Origin: Nitzschia sp. DOCU1
Lineage: Eukaryota > Bacillariophyta > Bacillariophyceae > Bacillariales > Bacillariaceae
Direction of reading: 5' to 3'
Assembly: GCA_951394045.1 (NCBI GenBank)
Contig: OX595985.1
Span: 2,976,001 to 3,040,000, forward strand
DNA length: 64,000 nt
Below, piece after piece: positions 8,387 through 24,098 of the stretch (its first letter is position 1; each line of letters begins with the position of its first letter). The notes under the pieces were generated by a model. It worked only from the letters and a program-made list of their open reading frames with translations. It made no database searches and was not told where the DNA came from. A program made the position numbers and the translations under genes.

Positions 8387-9883
8387 TCACTTGGTCACTG
8401 CATCGCGAATGGCTTCGAGATTGGTGCATAGATCTCGTACTATTCGCCCCTCAACCAATTGAACTGGTAGGTATGCGCGAGGGCTGATCTCCACTGCGTA
8501 TGTGAGCCGCATGGCGTCCTTCCCGGGAGGAGAGCACCCAGGAAGGGGCTGCATTCTCCATACACCTTGGTACAATCTAAATTCCCCGTCATCATCTACT
8601 ATACTTTGCATAGAGATATCCTTCGTCGGTAAAGAGGATAGAGCGAACGGTCGCGGGAAGCGGTATCGCTGTAGTTTCATCTTGGAATTCTCCCTAGCCC
8701 GCGTGTCTCGTGACTTTCCTTCGAACATGTCATCAGTAAAGTGGGCAAAGTCTGGCATTCCTTGCGGCCACTCTCGCACTTCCAATGTCGTCCTGGCGGA
8801 AAAATTGATGCCTGCCACCTTGGCACCTCCCACTTGCTTCAACAAAGACCCTTTCATTTTGTTAGCTACTTGCTTGCATTGTACTTCGGGTGGAGCCTTA
8901 GCATCAAAAGTAGCCGACTCTATTGCTTCTCCGTCATAGAGTGCCAAAACTTCATTCACGACTAGGTTGGGAACAACATTTTGCAGATTTCCATAGTCGG
9001 TGAGTACCTTCCACACATCATCGACACTTGCCATAATGTCAATGCCGGCAAATATACGCCGGGAATTCTCGGGTGCCTTCTCCACTCGAACCACTGGCTC
9101 TCCTGGTATCAAACAAGAATCTGGGTCCAGAAAAGGGGGAGCCATTTCACTCGAGGCGTAGTCGACGTCGTCAAAAGACAACGTGGAAACATCGACAGTC
9201 TGCACCGCACTACCATAAATTTCCTTGATAACTTGCCGCTCTGCCACCAGTTCAGCTTGTGCAACAGCAGCAGCAGCGCCTTCAGCCTGCGCAATTGCCG
9301 CAACTTGGATCGCCTCGATCGCTTGCGTTGATTGTAGTTTGGCCGCCGCGAGGGCCTTCTTTGCCGCTGCTAGAGACGATTCCATTTCTGCAATAGATGC
9401 CTCGATGGGTGCAAAGGCATCATCAATGATTGTTGTCATCATTTCTTTGGACTCTTGCAAAGCTTGCTCCTTGTTCTGTAACGCGTTTCGCTGAATAACT
9501 TCGTCAACTTGTTCAACAGCAGCCAAACTTGCATCCTTCAGAATCTCGGCAATTGCTCGCGGCATGGGAACCGTAGAGGCGAGGGCAAGAGGACGTGACA
9601 CGAGCCCTTTTGCCAAGTTCTTAACACGTGATCGAATCTTCCTGCGGCTAAGAGCATCGTTTTGTCCAGAGACTTCCTCCTTGTCGTCGTCACCCTCGGA
9701 CGCTTGAAGCAGCCATTTACTTGAAACTTGATGATCGATAGTATCGATTCCTCGACGAATGCTGTATTGTCGGGATTCGATGGATGTCCGTGGCGCAACA
9801 AAGCATTCTCCTTGGCCAATACAGCCGGAAGCGGTACCTTGGACAAGCGTCTGAAAAAGGCAAATCAAGAAAAGATCCCTCAT
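8387..9883 (-). CDS. Plastid-targeted START/polyketide-cyclase-like (COQ10-type) protein with coiled coil
   Basis: The product has 498 residues. A hydrophobic signal sequence (about residues 3-20) is followed by G-E-C-F28-V-A-P, a variant of the diatom plastid cleavage motif. A long Ala/Glu-rich coiled-coil stretch (about 100-215) precedes the C-terminal START-like domain (about 265-498). That domain has the family's opening pattern (RRIFAGIDIMASVDDVWKVL, TDYGNLQNVVPNL) and closing pattern (RLTYAVEISPRAYLPVQLVEGRIV). Proteins with this domain bind lipids or quinones; plant chloroplast homologues are of uncertain function. The ligand cannot be predicted here. The start at 9883 is favoured because it supplies the targeting peptide. 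The 717 bp upstream (to 10600) contain its promoter and no other gene. Confidence 0.8.
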   Translation of the reverse strand: MRDLFLICLFQTLVQGTASGCIGQGECFVAPRTSIESRQYSIRRGIDTIDHQVSSKWLLQASEGDDDKEEVSGQNDALSRRKIRSRVKNLAKGLVSRPLALASTVPMPRAIAEILKDASLAAVEQVDEVIQRNALQNKEQALQESKEMMTTIIDDAFAPIEASIAEMESSLAAAKKALAAAKLQSTQAIEAIQVAAIAQAEGAAAAVAQAELVAERQVIKEIYGSAVQTVDVSTLSFDDVDYASSEMAPPFLDPDSCLIPGEPVVRVEKAPENSRRIFAGIDIMASVDDVWKVLTDYGNLQNVVPNLVVNEVLALYDGEAIESATFDAKAPPEVQCKQVANKMKGSLLKQVGGAKVAGINFSARTTLEVREWPQGMPDFAHFTDDMFEGKSRDTRARENSKMKLQRYRFPRPFALSSLPTKDISMQSIVDDDGEFRLYQGVWRMQPLPGCSPPGKDAMRLTYAVEISPRAYLPVQLVEGRIVRDLCTNLEAIRDAVTK

Positions 9884-10600
9884 TTTTTGACGATCAGGAG
9901 TGTCTTGTTTGTTGTACGTTCCACGAGACGACCAAAGAAATCAAGTGAAAGAATGCTTCTTCTGCCGAAGACACGAGCGATGACACTTGATCTGGCTATG
10001 CAACAACTAGAATGAAAGTAGGAGGAAATATTTGGGTGTTGTCAGGTGTCAAATCGAAGGCGATCCAATCAATACACACGTACAGAGATATCGATGCCAA
10101 CAATTAAAATGAGCATGATTCATTCATACGATCGCGTCAGCCGTCCTTGAATAAAACAAAAGATATCGCAAAGGCATTTTGATTACCTCGATCAACTGTA
10201 GCGGGAGGAATCGAACTAGTCGGCGATGCTATTATCTTGGCCGACGACGGACAAACTGTCTGGTCTCCACCACATGTATTCTATCAGGTACTACCGGTAG
10301 ATTAGGTCTAATAGTAGGATAATGCCCCGTTCTCTCGCTACAGTAGTAGAGAAGTGAATAGTCGAACGAACAACCATGCCTCCTTGATATTATTAGCTGC
10401 TCCTCCTCGAATTAGGCTCAAAGCGGACCTGTCGCCGTTTATTGTGCGCTGGTGTATGAACTTGACTCGGAGCTGGGCTCGAGCTTGCAGCATTTTCGGA
10501 GGGAGTGCTGTAGGTGAACCATCTGGGCACTACATACAATGCAACATACATCACATACCCTACAGTAGGAAATGCCGTGGCTCTCTGCCTGGTGCCCAAC
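9884..10600. other. Intergenic region, no gene seen
   Basis: The region lies between the start of the minus-strand START-like gene and the 3' end of RPB8. Short frames (10354-10701, 10393-10599) have no family resemblance. A GAATCGAAC stretch near 10208 recalls a tRNA T-loop but no cloverleaf can be built. Confidence 0.5.
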
Positions 10601-11044
10601 CTAATCCTTCTTCAGCAGCAGGAACAACCTCATATCTGGCAAAATATTGGATAGATGTCTTTGATCCCCCGTTAAGCGCATTAGAAGCCCCCCATAGCTA
10701 AACGCAACCACCATTGTTCCATCCTTCTTGTGTGAGATGTCAAACACTCGCCCGTGCATAACATATTCATAATTGTCCGCAAGCGTTGGCTCGGTGCTGG
10801 GAGCGTATGAAAAGTGGTCGGCCGGACTGCCGTCCAAATGCAATGTCGATGCTAGCACCAAAGTAACTTTGTCTGCTTCCTTCAGAGAGTATATTTCACA
10901 GTTTATATCCAGCAATAAATCGCATTCGAATGTTGTGCCGACGGCTTGAATCCGATTAACTCGTTCAAACTTGTACCCATCGGGATTCAAAGCTGTGACT
11001 TCAAAGATATCTTCGAAGAGTGTGACTTTCGACGATGTCTCCAT
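10601..11044 (-). CDS. RPB8: RNA polymerases I, II and III shared subunit RPB8 (RPABC3)
   Basis: The product has 147 residues, the usual size of the eukaryotic RPB8 subunit. Diagnostic stretches are FEDIFEVTALNPDGYKFERV at residues ~10-29, then an I-Q-A-V-G-T-T-F-E-C-D-L-L-LDIN block. Further on come LKEADKVTLVLASTL, a YEYVMHGRVF block near the middle and FSYGGLLMRLTGD near the C terminus. This OB-fold subunit sits at the edge of all three nuclear RNA polymerases. No intron is needed, and the ATG at 11044 gives the conserved N terminus. It is a single-copy housekeeping gene, which marks this part as host euchromatin. Confidence 0.93.
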   Translation of the reverse strand: METSSKVTLFEDIFEVTALNPDGYKFERVNRIQAVGTTFECDLLLDINCEIYSLKEADKVTLVLASTLHLDGSPADHFSYAPSTEPTLADNYEYVMHGRVFDISHKKDGTMVVAFSYGGLLMRLTGDQRHLSNILPDMRLFLLLKKD

Positions 11045-11349
11045 TTTTGCGTCCAGCAGTTAGATAATAAGGAGATGACTTGTGCCGTATATCGACGAGG
11101 CGACTAAATGATGACAGCAGGTGTAATTAAGAAGGGGCAACCCGCTGATGCAGTCCATTGTTTTGTTGCCGGCGGGGGTTGGGTGGTGCTGCCGACTACT
11201 AGTAACCGCGGAGAGAACGGACGGCGAAGGGACCGGGGAACCCGGATCGAATTTCGAACTACCCTTCTACCGATCTACTAAAAGGAAGAAAGGTAGGAGA
11301 AGAGAAGACGAGACTACGTGTTGAACGACCAACAGCCATAAACTTTTTC

Positions 11350-11371
11350 TTCTTGCTATCGATAGCAAGAA
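11350..11371. other. 22-bp perfect palindrome without spacer
   Basis: The arms TTCTTGCTATC (11350-11360) and GATAGCAAGAA (11361-11371) are exact reverse complements. It lies about 300 bp upstream of the RPB8 start and 320 bp from the transposase 3' end. The rest of 11045-11690 holds no gene I can support. Confidence 0.7.
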
Positions 11372-11690
11372 CTGGGAAGGAAAGCTTGCTTCCAAGCTGA
11401 CACTAGCAGAGAAATAGTTTACGATTGATTAACCCGCCGCGCCCACCCCGAGAAATATTTACTCGAAGGGGTCGAACCGCGCGCGGAAACCCACTTCTAG
11501 TAAACACGTCAATTGCCAACAGAGAGACAATATGGCTTGTTCAGCAATGACCGTCGTTTTCGTAGCCTCCGTACAAAATTGTACTACAGTACAAATTATA
11601 CACAGCATTCTACACAAATGACTCGTTTGATCAACTGCACCCCAAAATCGCTATCCCTCGCTAACAAACCATTTGGACGATGGTGTTCCT

Positions 11691-12962
11691 TCATTGTTGT
11701 CCCCCTGCCTGCTGTCGGATGACTGCTGACACAAAACCCCGATCAAAGTCCAGAGCGCATCTATGAGTTTTGAACTTCTTCACCAGATTTTCAATCTTGG
11801 CAAATGTGATTCCTCCGCCCATCAGCGTGTTCGGGTTTTGTTGCACCATCCCTGCTCCAACAGCAGCACCCTGTCTTCTTTCCTTTTCTTGAAGATGCAT
11901 TGAGTAATAAGCACATGCGTAGGCCCTAGCACGCTGTGAAAACTTTCGGACTCGTTCCGTTGTGACCACATCCCTGGAGATAGAATTGTCTACCAGCATC
12001 CTGAAAGCTTGTTTGGTTCGCTTTGCTTGCAATGGTGCTCGCCGATAGACACCCTTCGCAAGCCCCCAGCTGTATTCGATCCCTTCCCCAGCCAACTCTG
12101 CATGGAACTTAGGAGTAATGAAAACAACAACCCCGAGTTGTCGACCCACGTACTGCAGCATTGTCTCTTCTTCCGCAAAGTCAAGGCAGGATTCCAGCAA
12201 GCATACCAAGGAGAATTCCAAATCAATCTCCCCATCAACTTCACGGCCTGCCAGAGTGTACTCATCAAGCCGGGAAGCATCAATGAATCCTCGTTCCCAT
12301 AAGACTTGTAGCATACCCTTGGGCTTTCCCAACCATCCCTCATCGATGTTCATGACATCTTTCTCAAGATCAATTCCATTCCGTGTCGCCACATCCTGCC
12401 ATTCTTCTTTTTTCTTATGACGGTTGGTATCAATTCCCTTTTCCTTCAGCTCTGCAACAAGTTCTTTAATACTCTTGTGGCGCCGGGTCTGAGTTGCCCC
12501 TATTCGTACCCTGTCGTTCTTTGTTGCTTGTCTTTGCTCCGCATTCATCCAGAATGGTCCATCACCATCAGGGCCAAATATGAAGGTTTGTTCCATTCCA
12601 ACTTGGAGGGTGCGATCATATGGTCCTAGGAACCCATCTTCCTGCACAATGCGTGAGGAGTGCATGACCCTTTGGCTTCCACCATACCACTTACTCATAT
12701 GTCTCACATCTAATCCATCAGAACGCTTCTTAGTGTGGCCTGATGAGTGATCGAAGAAGAAGATGAATTCAAATCCCGGATATAGTGTCCTCAAACAGTT
12801 GACAAAGTCTTCAAATTGCAGGACCATTCGATTATAGTCCCAGTATCCATCAGCACCACCAATCTCAAATAGCTTCATCCCAGGTGATTCTTCTAGAGGT
12901 GCTTTCATCGTTGTCTTGAGAATCTCCATAGTTGCACCCATCGGTGGGTCCTGGGTTCCCAC
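11691..12962 (-). pseudogene. DDE transposase, C-terminal part (frameshifted gene)
   Basis: This frame carries the later catalytic blocks of an IS630/Tc1-mariner-related transposase of the kind with a KFHCELNxIE signature. FIFFFDHSSGHTKKR holds the second aspartate, and TPKFHAELAGEGIEYSWGLAKGVYRR holds the glutamate, with two extra residues compared with the usual ELNxIE. Between them are other blocks of the family (MSKWYGG, KGMLQVLWERGF). The first codon at 12962 is GTG inside an overlap with the upstream frame and is not a convincing start. The gene is continuous in sense with 12905-14230 but in a different frame. The stop is at 11691-11693. It is probably dead unless frameshifting occurs. 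Confidence 0.6.
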
Positions 12963-14230
12963 TCCGTGAAATATTTGGAACAGTATTGATTCCGGTGGAA
13001 CTTTTGTGAGGGCTTTTCATGGCCATCCACAAAATAGCTTTTCTGACGAGGACAGTAGGAATACCCCAGCTTATGCATCCAGTTAAAAACTGTCGACAAG
13101 CTAGGAGGCCTATTCGCATAAACTTGGAGTAGAATATTTGCCTCTGTGCCTTCACCAGGAGCGACCAGGTTTGGTAGGACTGTATCACACAGAAAATTGT
13201 GTGCTCGTTCCACAGTGAGTTCGGCAAGTGTAGAAACACAATACTCGTTGAACTGCTCCTGAGCCTCGGGAAACAGTTGAAAGAGGATAGGCTTTGTTTG
13301 TACCTTTGATGAAAAGGCTGGAAATTTTTGGCTAGTACGGAATTGAACATTCCATCTTTCCACAACAGCACCACAAGTTGCAGCACAAATCCCTATGACA
13401 TTCAAATTTTTGACGGCATATTCGCAGCACTCCTTCCATGATTGACCCGGTGCACTCATAGTCTCCAAAGCCCTTAGATATGCTAGGCATAAAATAGCAC
13501 TCTTTTGATGAACAAGGTTCACTTGATAGGTCGAGCAGCTTTTTCCAAAGTCATGGCCTTGTAGTACATCACGCCATCCATCACGATCTAGTCCCACTCG
13601 TTGCAGAAGTTTTATTCTTTGGGCCAGGAGTTGAGGGACATCAGTCTCTTCACTAGCTCCAGGGCCACAGAACAGCCTTCTACATTCTGGAGAATTCCAA
13701 TATCTAAACTCTAGTAACATCCTTTTGCTGGAAGGCATTGTAGAATCTTCATCACAAGGTGGTCCAGAGCGCTTTGGAGTCCTAGTCCTTGGAGACAGAG
13801 ATGGTGTAACCACTTGCTGGATCTGGGTAGCAGGACCGGTCCGAGTTGGGCGCAGTATCTGGCCAGCTGCCTTGCTTGCTTCTCTACTCAGCTCCTCAAC
13901 TGTTGGAATTTTTGTTGTGTTTCCAGGCTCTGTCACCTTGTAGAACCAAATCTTTCGTATTTTATTTTGAAGAGGGCATTCAATTTGGGCATTCCGACGA
14001 AATCTGCCATTGGGATTGTCACAGTTGTCCAGCTCTCTGAAGGTTCGACTGAGTGCAACATTTAATTTTTCAACTGTTAAGGCGCCATCTGCTGAGAGGT
14101 GCTGAAGAAATGGAAACTTGTGCAGCATCAGATCAAGCCATGTGTAGTCTGCTATCCATTTGTTCATGAATTCACTGTCGGACCGTGCCAGATTATCCCA
14201 ATGCCCAGCAATAACTTTGCGTGACCACAT
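12905..14230 (-). pseudogene. DDE transposase, N-terminal part with first catalytic Asp (frameshifted gene)
   Basis: The frame begins with ATG at 14230. Its C-terminal part contains KSYFVDGHEKPSQKFHRNQY, where the aspartate is the first catalytic residue of this transposase group, followed by EWEPRTHRWVQL. It then runs out of frame to a stop at 12905. The sense continues in the frame 11691-12962, so one frame change near 12905-12945 separates the first from the second catalytic residue. The N-terminal 250 residues are not recognised; part is Ser/Thr/Pro-rich (TPSLSPRTRTPKR). Flanks 14231-14340 and 11400-11690 show no clear terminal inverted repeats by eye. Confidence 0.6.
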
Positions 14231-15097
14231 CTTTCGAAATAATAAGTTCTAGGCCATTATATGGGCATTTTCGGAAAGCGTGAGAGATTTTCTATAAAAA
14301 AGATATTGGCACCATGGCCTAGACTCGAACTTACTTCATACTAATCAACAGGTTTCCGCCATTGTCAAATGAAAGGAAGTGTATTGCAAAGTTTCTCTGC
14401 TTTTTTGCGCGCCGCCGAAGGGGACTGCCGCCGACAACCTGCGTGCGCGCGTGCCCAACTTTCCCCTTTTTGTACTGCGCCTACGATGCGCTACGAAAAT
14501 ATTTATGACCCTTGAACCAGCCATAGACTCGTAGCGGTTCCTAGAGCGAGCTGCCGGAAGCAATGGAGGCGGCTCGCGGCAATTTTTCGGTATCCGAGGC
14601 CACAGGCTCGCTATACCTGGGGGGGGGTGTGGGGGGGGGGGATTCAACCGCACATTTTTTAGGTCGCGTTTTCACTTTTACTAAGCCCTTACTTAGAGGA
14701 GCCAAAATATCAATGCACTTTTATTTATGAAGTTGCAAGTCGCGGAGGCAGGGCATCCTCGCCGGCATGCTCGTATTAGTTATGGATATGGATGACTTTT
14801 GCTGTCGTAATCGACGTTGGCTTAAATAGAATATGACTCTGGTTGTCGTAAGATGTGTCAGAGACGTCGTCCGGACAGCATTTTGGAGTGAACAGAATGG
14901 TGCTTATTTTTCGGTTGGTGCAAAAATAGAGTGCGCAGTGCCGTGCATATTTTGGATAATTGGCCCAGACTGTATATTTTGGCTGCGCAAAGTTTGCGCT
15001 TCCTATTCCAACGGACAGGATTGTGGAGAGAACGAAATGGTGGTTGTATGTCAGTAGGGTTTAATTTGACTGCGCATTGTTTGCGCTTCCAATTCAA
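14231..15097. other. Non-coding stretch with G-rich tract
   Basis: No gene is supported here. A G9-TGT-G11 tract lies at 14619-14641. Short phrases containing TGCGCA and TTTGCGCTTCC recur near 14986 and 15070. Confidence 0.5.
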
Positions 15098-15857
15098 TTA
15101 TACCTCTACCGTTTCTAAATCTTCGTCATCTGAATTATCGTGGTCAACGTCGTCAGCCAAGATTGACTCTCGTAGTCTTTTCATCATGTTCAGATATTCC
15201 TCGTCGGGTTGAAAAGAGATATCATCGGGAAGGGCAGAGGACAGGAAAATGCCGCTGAGTGTACGAACTCTGGAAAGGACGACATAGGCCCAGTTTTGCA
15301 TACGGCACCAATCAACCACGACGAGATTGTCGACAGATTTGAAAGTGAATCAAATCGATTGCCAGATCCTCTCTTTTCTTCTTGCTTGGGTCAGTACTGC
15401 AAGGATATCGGACTTTCATCATTTTTGATCTGGGATAGAGTTTGAAGGTGCCTTCAAATGAAGGAGAGTGCATTTTGTCAAAGCGCAACACAATATGATC
15501 AACATCATCAATAGCCACCGTATTGACCCACCGGCCATGCACTTTCATTGGTTTTAGCTGCGCATTGGGTTTGAATACTGCTTTTTGGAATGCGCAGCAA
15601 GTTCCATTTGCGACTCCGAGTTTCACCGTTATATTTTCGCTCACCATCATCTCGCATCCATGGAAAAGTGCCAGAAATGGATCTGCTTTGTAGGTTTGGT
15701 TGGTGATGTGTGCATCGGAACACCTGCGTAAAGTTGTCTGAGTTCCAAACGATATCTCGTTGACGATATTCATTCTTGTGTCGACGAAAGCTTGTTGTTC
15801 TTCGAAGGTAGCTGGGTTGTTTCTGATCCACCCGAATTGTCGTAGGCCCAGTTTCGC
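15098..15857 (-). pseudogene. Helitron/PIF1-like helicase C-terminal relic
   Basis: Reading leftward, the sense starts with LGLRQFGWIRNN (frame open from ~15857) and continues with FEEQQAFVDTRM. Next comes PFLALFHGCEMMVSENITVKLGVANGT, the conserved block before the last motifs of PIF1-like and Helitron helicases. It ends with VDWCRMQNWAYVVLSRVRTL (15312-15098 frame), the motif VI region. Between DLIHF and KSVDNLVV the usual TGHKLQG motif V segment is missing and the frame changes near 15320, so an internal deletion has removed part of the ATP-binding machinery. The N-terminal helicase motifs and any Rep domain are absent. It is a relic of a helicase gene, most likely from a Helitron. Confidence 0.65.
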
Positions 15858-15975
15858 ATATTTGCGCTATCTTTTAATTCTGTGCGCAGTTATTTAATGT
15901 TGCATATTCTTTGCCCCAATAGCCATGTCAAGGGGCATCTGCCGCATTTACATTCCTTAATTTTCAAAATACGTG

Positions 15976-16189
15976 TATTCAATTCGCTGCTGTTGAGGAT
16001 TTCTAGCCATTTCAAACGGTGCATGCGGCATGACACGCATAACGTACGTGAAGCCCACATTTTGTGTGGTGCAATATGTATATTCAATGCACTGTTGTTG
16101 ACAATTTCTAGCCATTTCAAATGGTGCGTGCGGCATGACACATAACGTAGGTAAAGCCCACATTTTGCGTGGTGCAACATTATGTGTAC
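15976..16189. repeat. Imperfect tandem duplication, 2 x ~105 bp
   Basis: The unit starting TATTCAAT at 15976 recurs at 16081. Both copies share TTTCTAGCCATTTCAAA, GGTGC(A/G)TGCGGCATGACAC and AAGCCCACATTTTG(T/C)GTGGTGCAA. No coding frame is preserved. Confidence 0.75.
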
Positions 16190-17063
16190 CCTGGTATGAC
16201 AAAACCTCGCTTTGGCTAATAGCCTTATTTCTTTAACTACGTGCAATCATTCTCAAAAGACAAAGGGTCGCTGGTTGGTCCGTCATCGTGAATATGACAC
16301 AACTACTGCCGGTATATTACTCCTTCGCAGTGTCGCCAATTTCTGCCTTGTATCATTCATACGATTCTTCTATTGTGCATATTCTGTGCGCCAATGCACT
16401 TGCGTTTGGTGTCAACTGCGCATTTGGTTTTGATGGTGCTCGAATGCCCAGCCATTGACTTAGTGCCGCCGGTCACTGCGGCACCAAAAACGAGGACAGC
16501 ATATGACAAATAGCAGTGTGGATCATACCAAGTAGTAGCTACTGCAGCATTATGATAATAAGAGTTTGTATGGGGCAGCATGTTAGCCCTGGCCCAATCC
16601 GTTGCGCACCACGAAGATGAAAAAATTCCATTTACCCCTCTTCGTACTAGATGCTCTGGATGCTCTCGTCGTCATTGTTCGCTGTCCACCCGATCCAAAC
16701 TAGTTGTTATTCTATCCTGCGATATCCTCACCATGTGCTTGCTAGGATGAATAGAGGGGCTGAAACTACTGCGCAGTCTTTTGCTGTAGGTTGGTTTCTA
16801 AATAATACGCTGCGCAGCCTTATTCTACCAGCTCTTTATCTGCCACTTGGTACGAGTACTCGTAACTCGATAGAGTCAAGCACTTGTCGCGGCTTTACAA
16901 TAGGGGGTACCTACATACATACCCATTACCCCTCTTCCATTCCCTTCCACATTCACACTGACCGCGGTAATGGGTGCGGTGAACGTGATTTCTACATAAG
17001 AGTCCTTCGACACGCCTGCACGGCCACCAGCCTCCAGCATAGGCCGAGCCCACCTTGCAATAA
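16190..17063. other. No gene seen
   Basis: Only short frames without family resemblance are present. This stretch lies between the tandem duplication and the dispersed repeat. Confidence 0.5.
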
Positions 17064-17130
17064 ACCGCTTGCGCGCGGAGCGAGGTATCCAACTCGCAAA
17101 AAGACCGAAATTTCGGAGTTTCGGAAGCGC
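17064..17130 (+). repeat. Dispersed repeat, left half (interrupted copy)
   Basis: The stretch from ACCGCTTGCGCG to about 17127 matches the reverse complement of 26335-26401 nearly base for base. The right half resumes at 17828-17858, after a ~690-bp insertion. The shared translation ARGARYPTRKKTEISEF appears in both copies; whether it is ever coding is unknown. Confidence 0.7.
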
Positions 17131-17823
17131 ACAGGACCGTCGGGTACTGGCGGGTGGACGGGCGCCCCTGCACGCGCCAGCCCTACCCCTCCGACGAACA
17201 CATTGGTGTCATAATGAAAAATCGCGTTATGTAAAAGGTTCGGTAGAGACGTCACAAGTCGCTGAAATAAGACTCCCTGAAATAAGATACGCTGAAATAA
17301 GACACGCCAAAACAAGACTCGCTTAAATAAAACTTGATGAAATAAAACTCGCTGAAATAAGAAGCAACCCGCTGAAATAAAGAACGCGAAAGAATGCGAA
17401 CTTCTTATGAAAACTTGTTAAGCCTTGTATAAGAATGCGAAAGAATGCGAATTCTTATGAAACATTGTGAAACAATGCAAACTGTCATTCGTTGTACGCT
17501 ACCTACGGTAAAAGGCTACTGCGAGGAAAACAGATGTGTTTTCCTCCCGCCACAACCCAAAGAAGAAAGTCGCTGAAATAAGGATGGACTCGCTGAAATA
17601 AGAGTCGCTGAAATAAGACTTGCTGAAATAAGACCGTCTGAAATAAAATTGGCTGAAATAAGCCTCGCTGAAATAAGACACGCTGAAATAACAGGTGGAC
17701 GTGGAATGTGGAATGTATAACAATAATGGTAACAAAAATGCGCTAAATAGTGTAGCGTGGTAAAGGTTTTAATCGTGCATGGGTTGGCGCGCGCGCGCCT
17801 GCCCGCCAGTACCGCACGGTCCA
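17131..17823. mobile_element. MITE-like insertion with ~25-bp terminal inverted repeats
   Basis: The left end (from CAGGACCGT at ~17132) and the right end (to ACGGTCCAG at ~17823) are imperfect inverted repeats sharing GGACCGT and GGTACTGGCGGG. The insertion splits a dispersed repeat whose unbroken copy is at 26297-26401. The interior has no gene but carries a CTGAAATAAG minisatellite. Flanks AGCGCA (left) and CGCGCA (right) suggest a short target duplication whose exact length is uncertain. It is probably a non-autonomous DNA transposon; no transposase with matching ends is visible in the window. Confidence 0.6.
17262..17695. repeat. CTGAAATAAG minisatellite in two blocks
   Basis: Block one (about 17262-17385) and block two (about 17570-17695) consist of 12-18-bp units with core GCTGAAATAAGA. 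Between them are shorter repeats of AAGAATGCGAA (17388-17455). On the minus strand each unit reads TCTTATTTCAGC. Confidence 0.8.
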
Positions 17824-17827
17824 GCGC

Positions 17828-17858
17828 GCACTAAACGACCTCCCTCCGACCCTCTTCA
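17828..17858 (+). repeat. Dispersed repeat, right half
   Basis: GCGCACTAAACGACC through CCTCTTCA matches the reverse complement of 26297-26328. It is the continuation of 17064-17130 beyond the MITE-like insertion. Confidence 0.7.
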
Positions 17859-17944
17859 TGCTTCTTCCGACACCTCCCACTAGAGTAAACATTTAGATTG
17901 GGGGCGGTCTTGATTCCAAAGCCCTCTTGTAGGTGGAACCATGA

Positions 17945-18047
17945 GACATCAAGGAAATCTCCAAGGTGTTCTGTACGAGCATCCACACGGCCCTCGTGAT
18001 GAAAGCTCGAAAGTCCGTTGGTATTCCGTCGCTGAATCCGACCGACT
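17945..18047 (+). pseudogene. Unrecognised reading frame, 5' part, interrupted by GyA
   Basis: The frame opens after a TGA at 17942-17944 and reads ...ARKSVGIPSLNPTD up to the Gypsy insertion. Removing GyA and one copy of its CGACT duplication joins it in frame to 23798-24098 ([12 protein letters not shown]...). I do not recognise the family. No clear start is present upstream, so it may itself be a relic. Confidence 0.4.
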
Positions 18048-23154
<5,107 letters not shown>

Positions 23155-23179
23155 CCTTCAAACGGGAGTTTTAAAACTG
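23155..23179 (-). promoter_or_regulatory. GyA leader / primer-binding region (25 nt)
   Basis: Only 25 nt separate the 5' LTR from the Gag start. The leader begins CAGTTTTAAAACTCCC and contains a self-complementary AGTTTTAAAACT. It does not begin with TGG, which would pair with a tRNA CCA end. The first 11 nt (CAGTTTTAAAA) are kept in GyB, GyC and GyD. Confidence 0.6.

Positions 23180-24098
<919 letters not shown>

Noticed and set aside
10190..10230. Possible tRNA T-arm (GAATCGAAC)
   Set aside because: No matching stem, anticodon arm or acceptor stem can be built around it.
14345..14653. Pro-rich minus-strand frame
   Set aside because: It is generated by the G-rich tract on the plus strand and resembles no family.
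17262..17695. CRISPR-like array
   Set aside because: Units are short, irregular and without unique spacers of constant length, and the setting is eukaryotic. It is a minisatellite.
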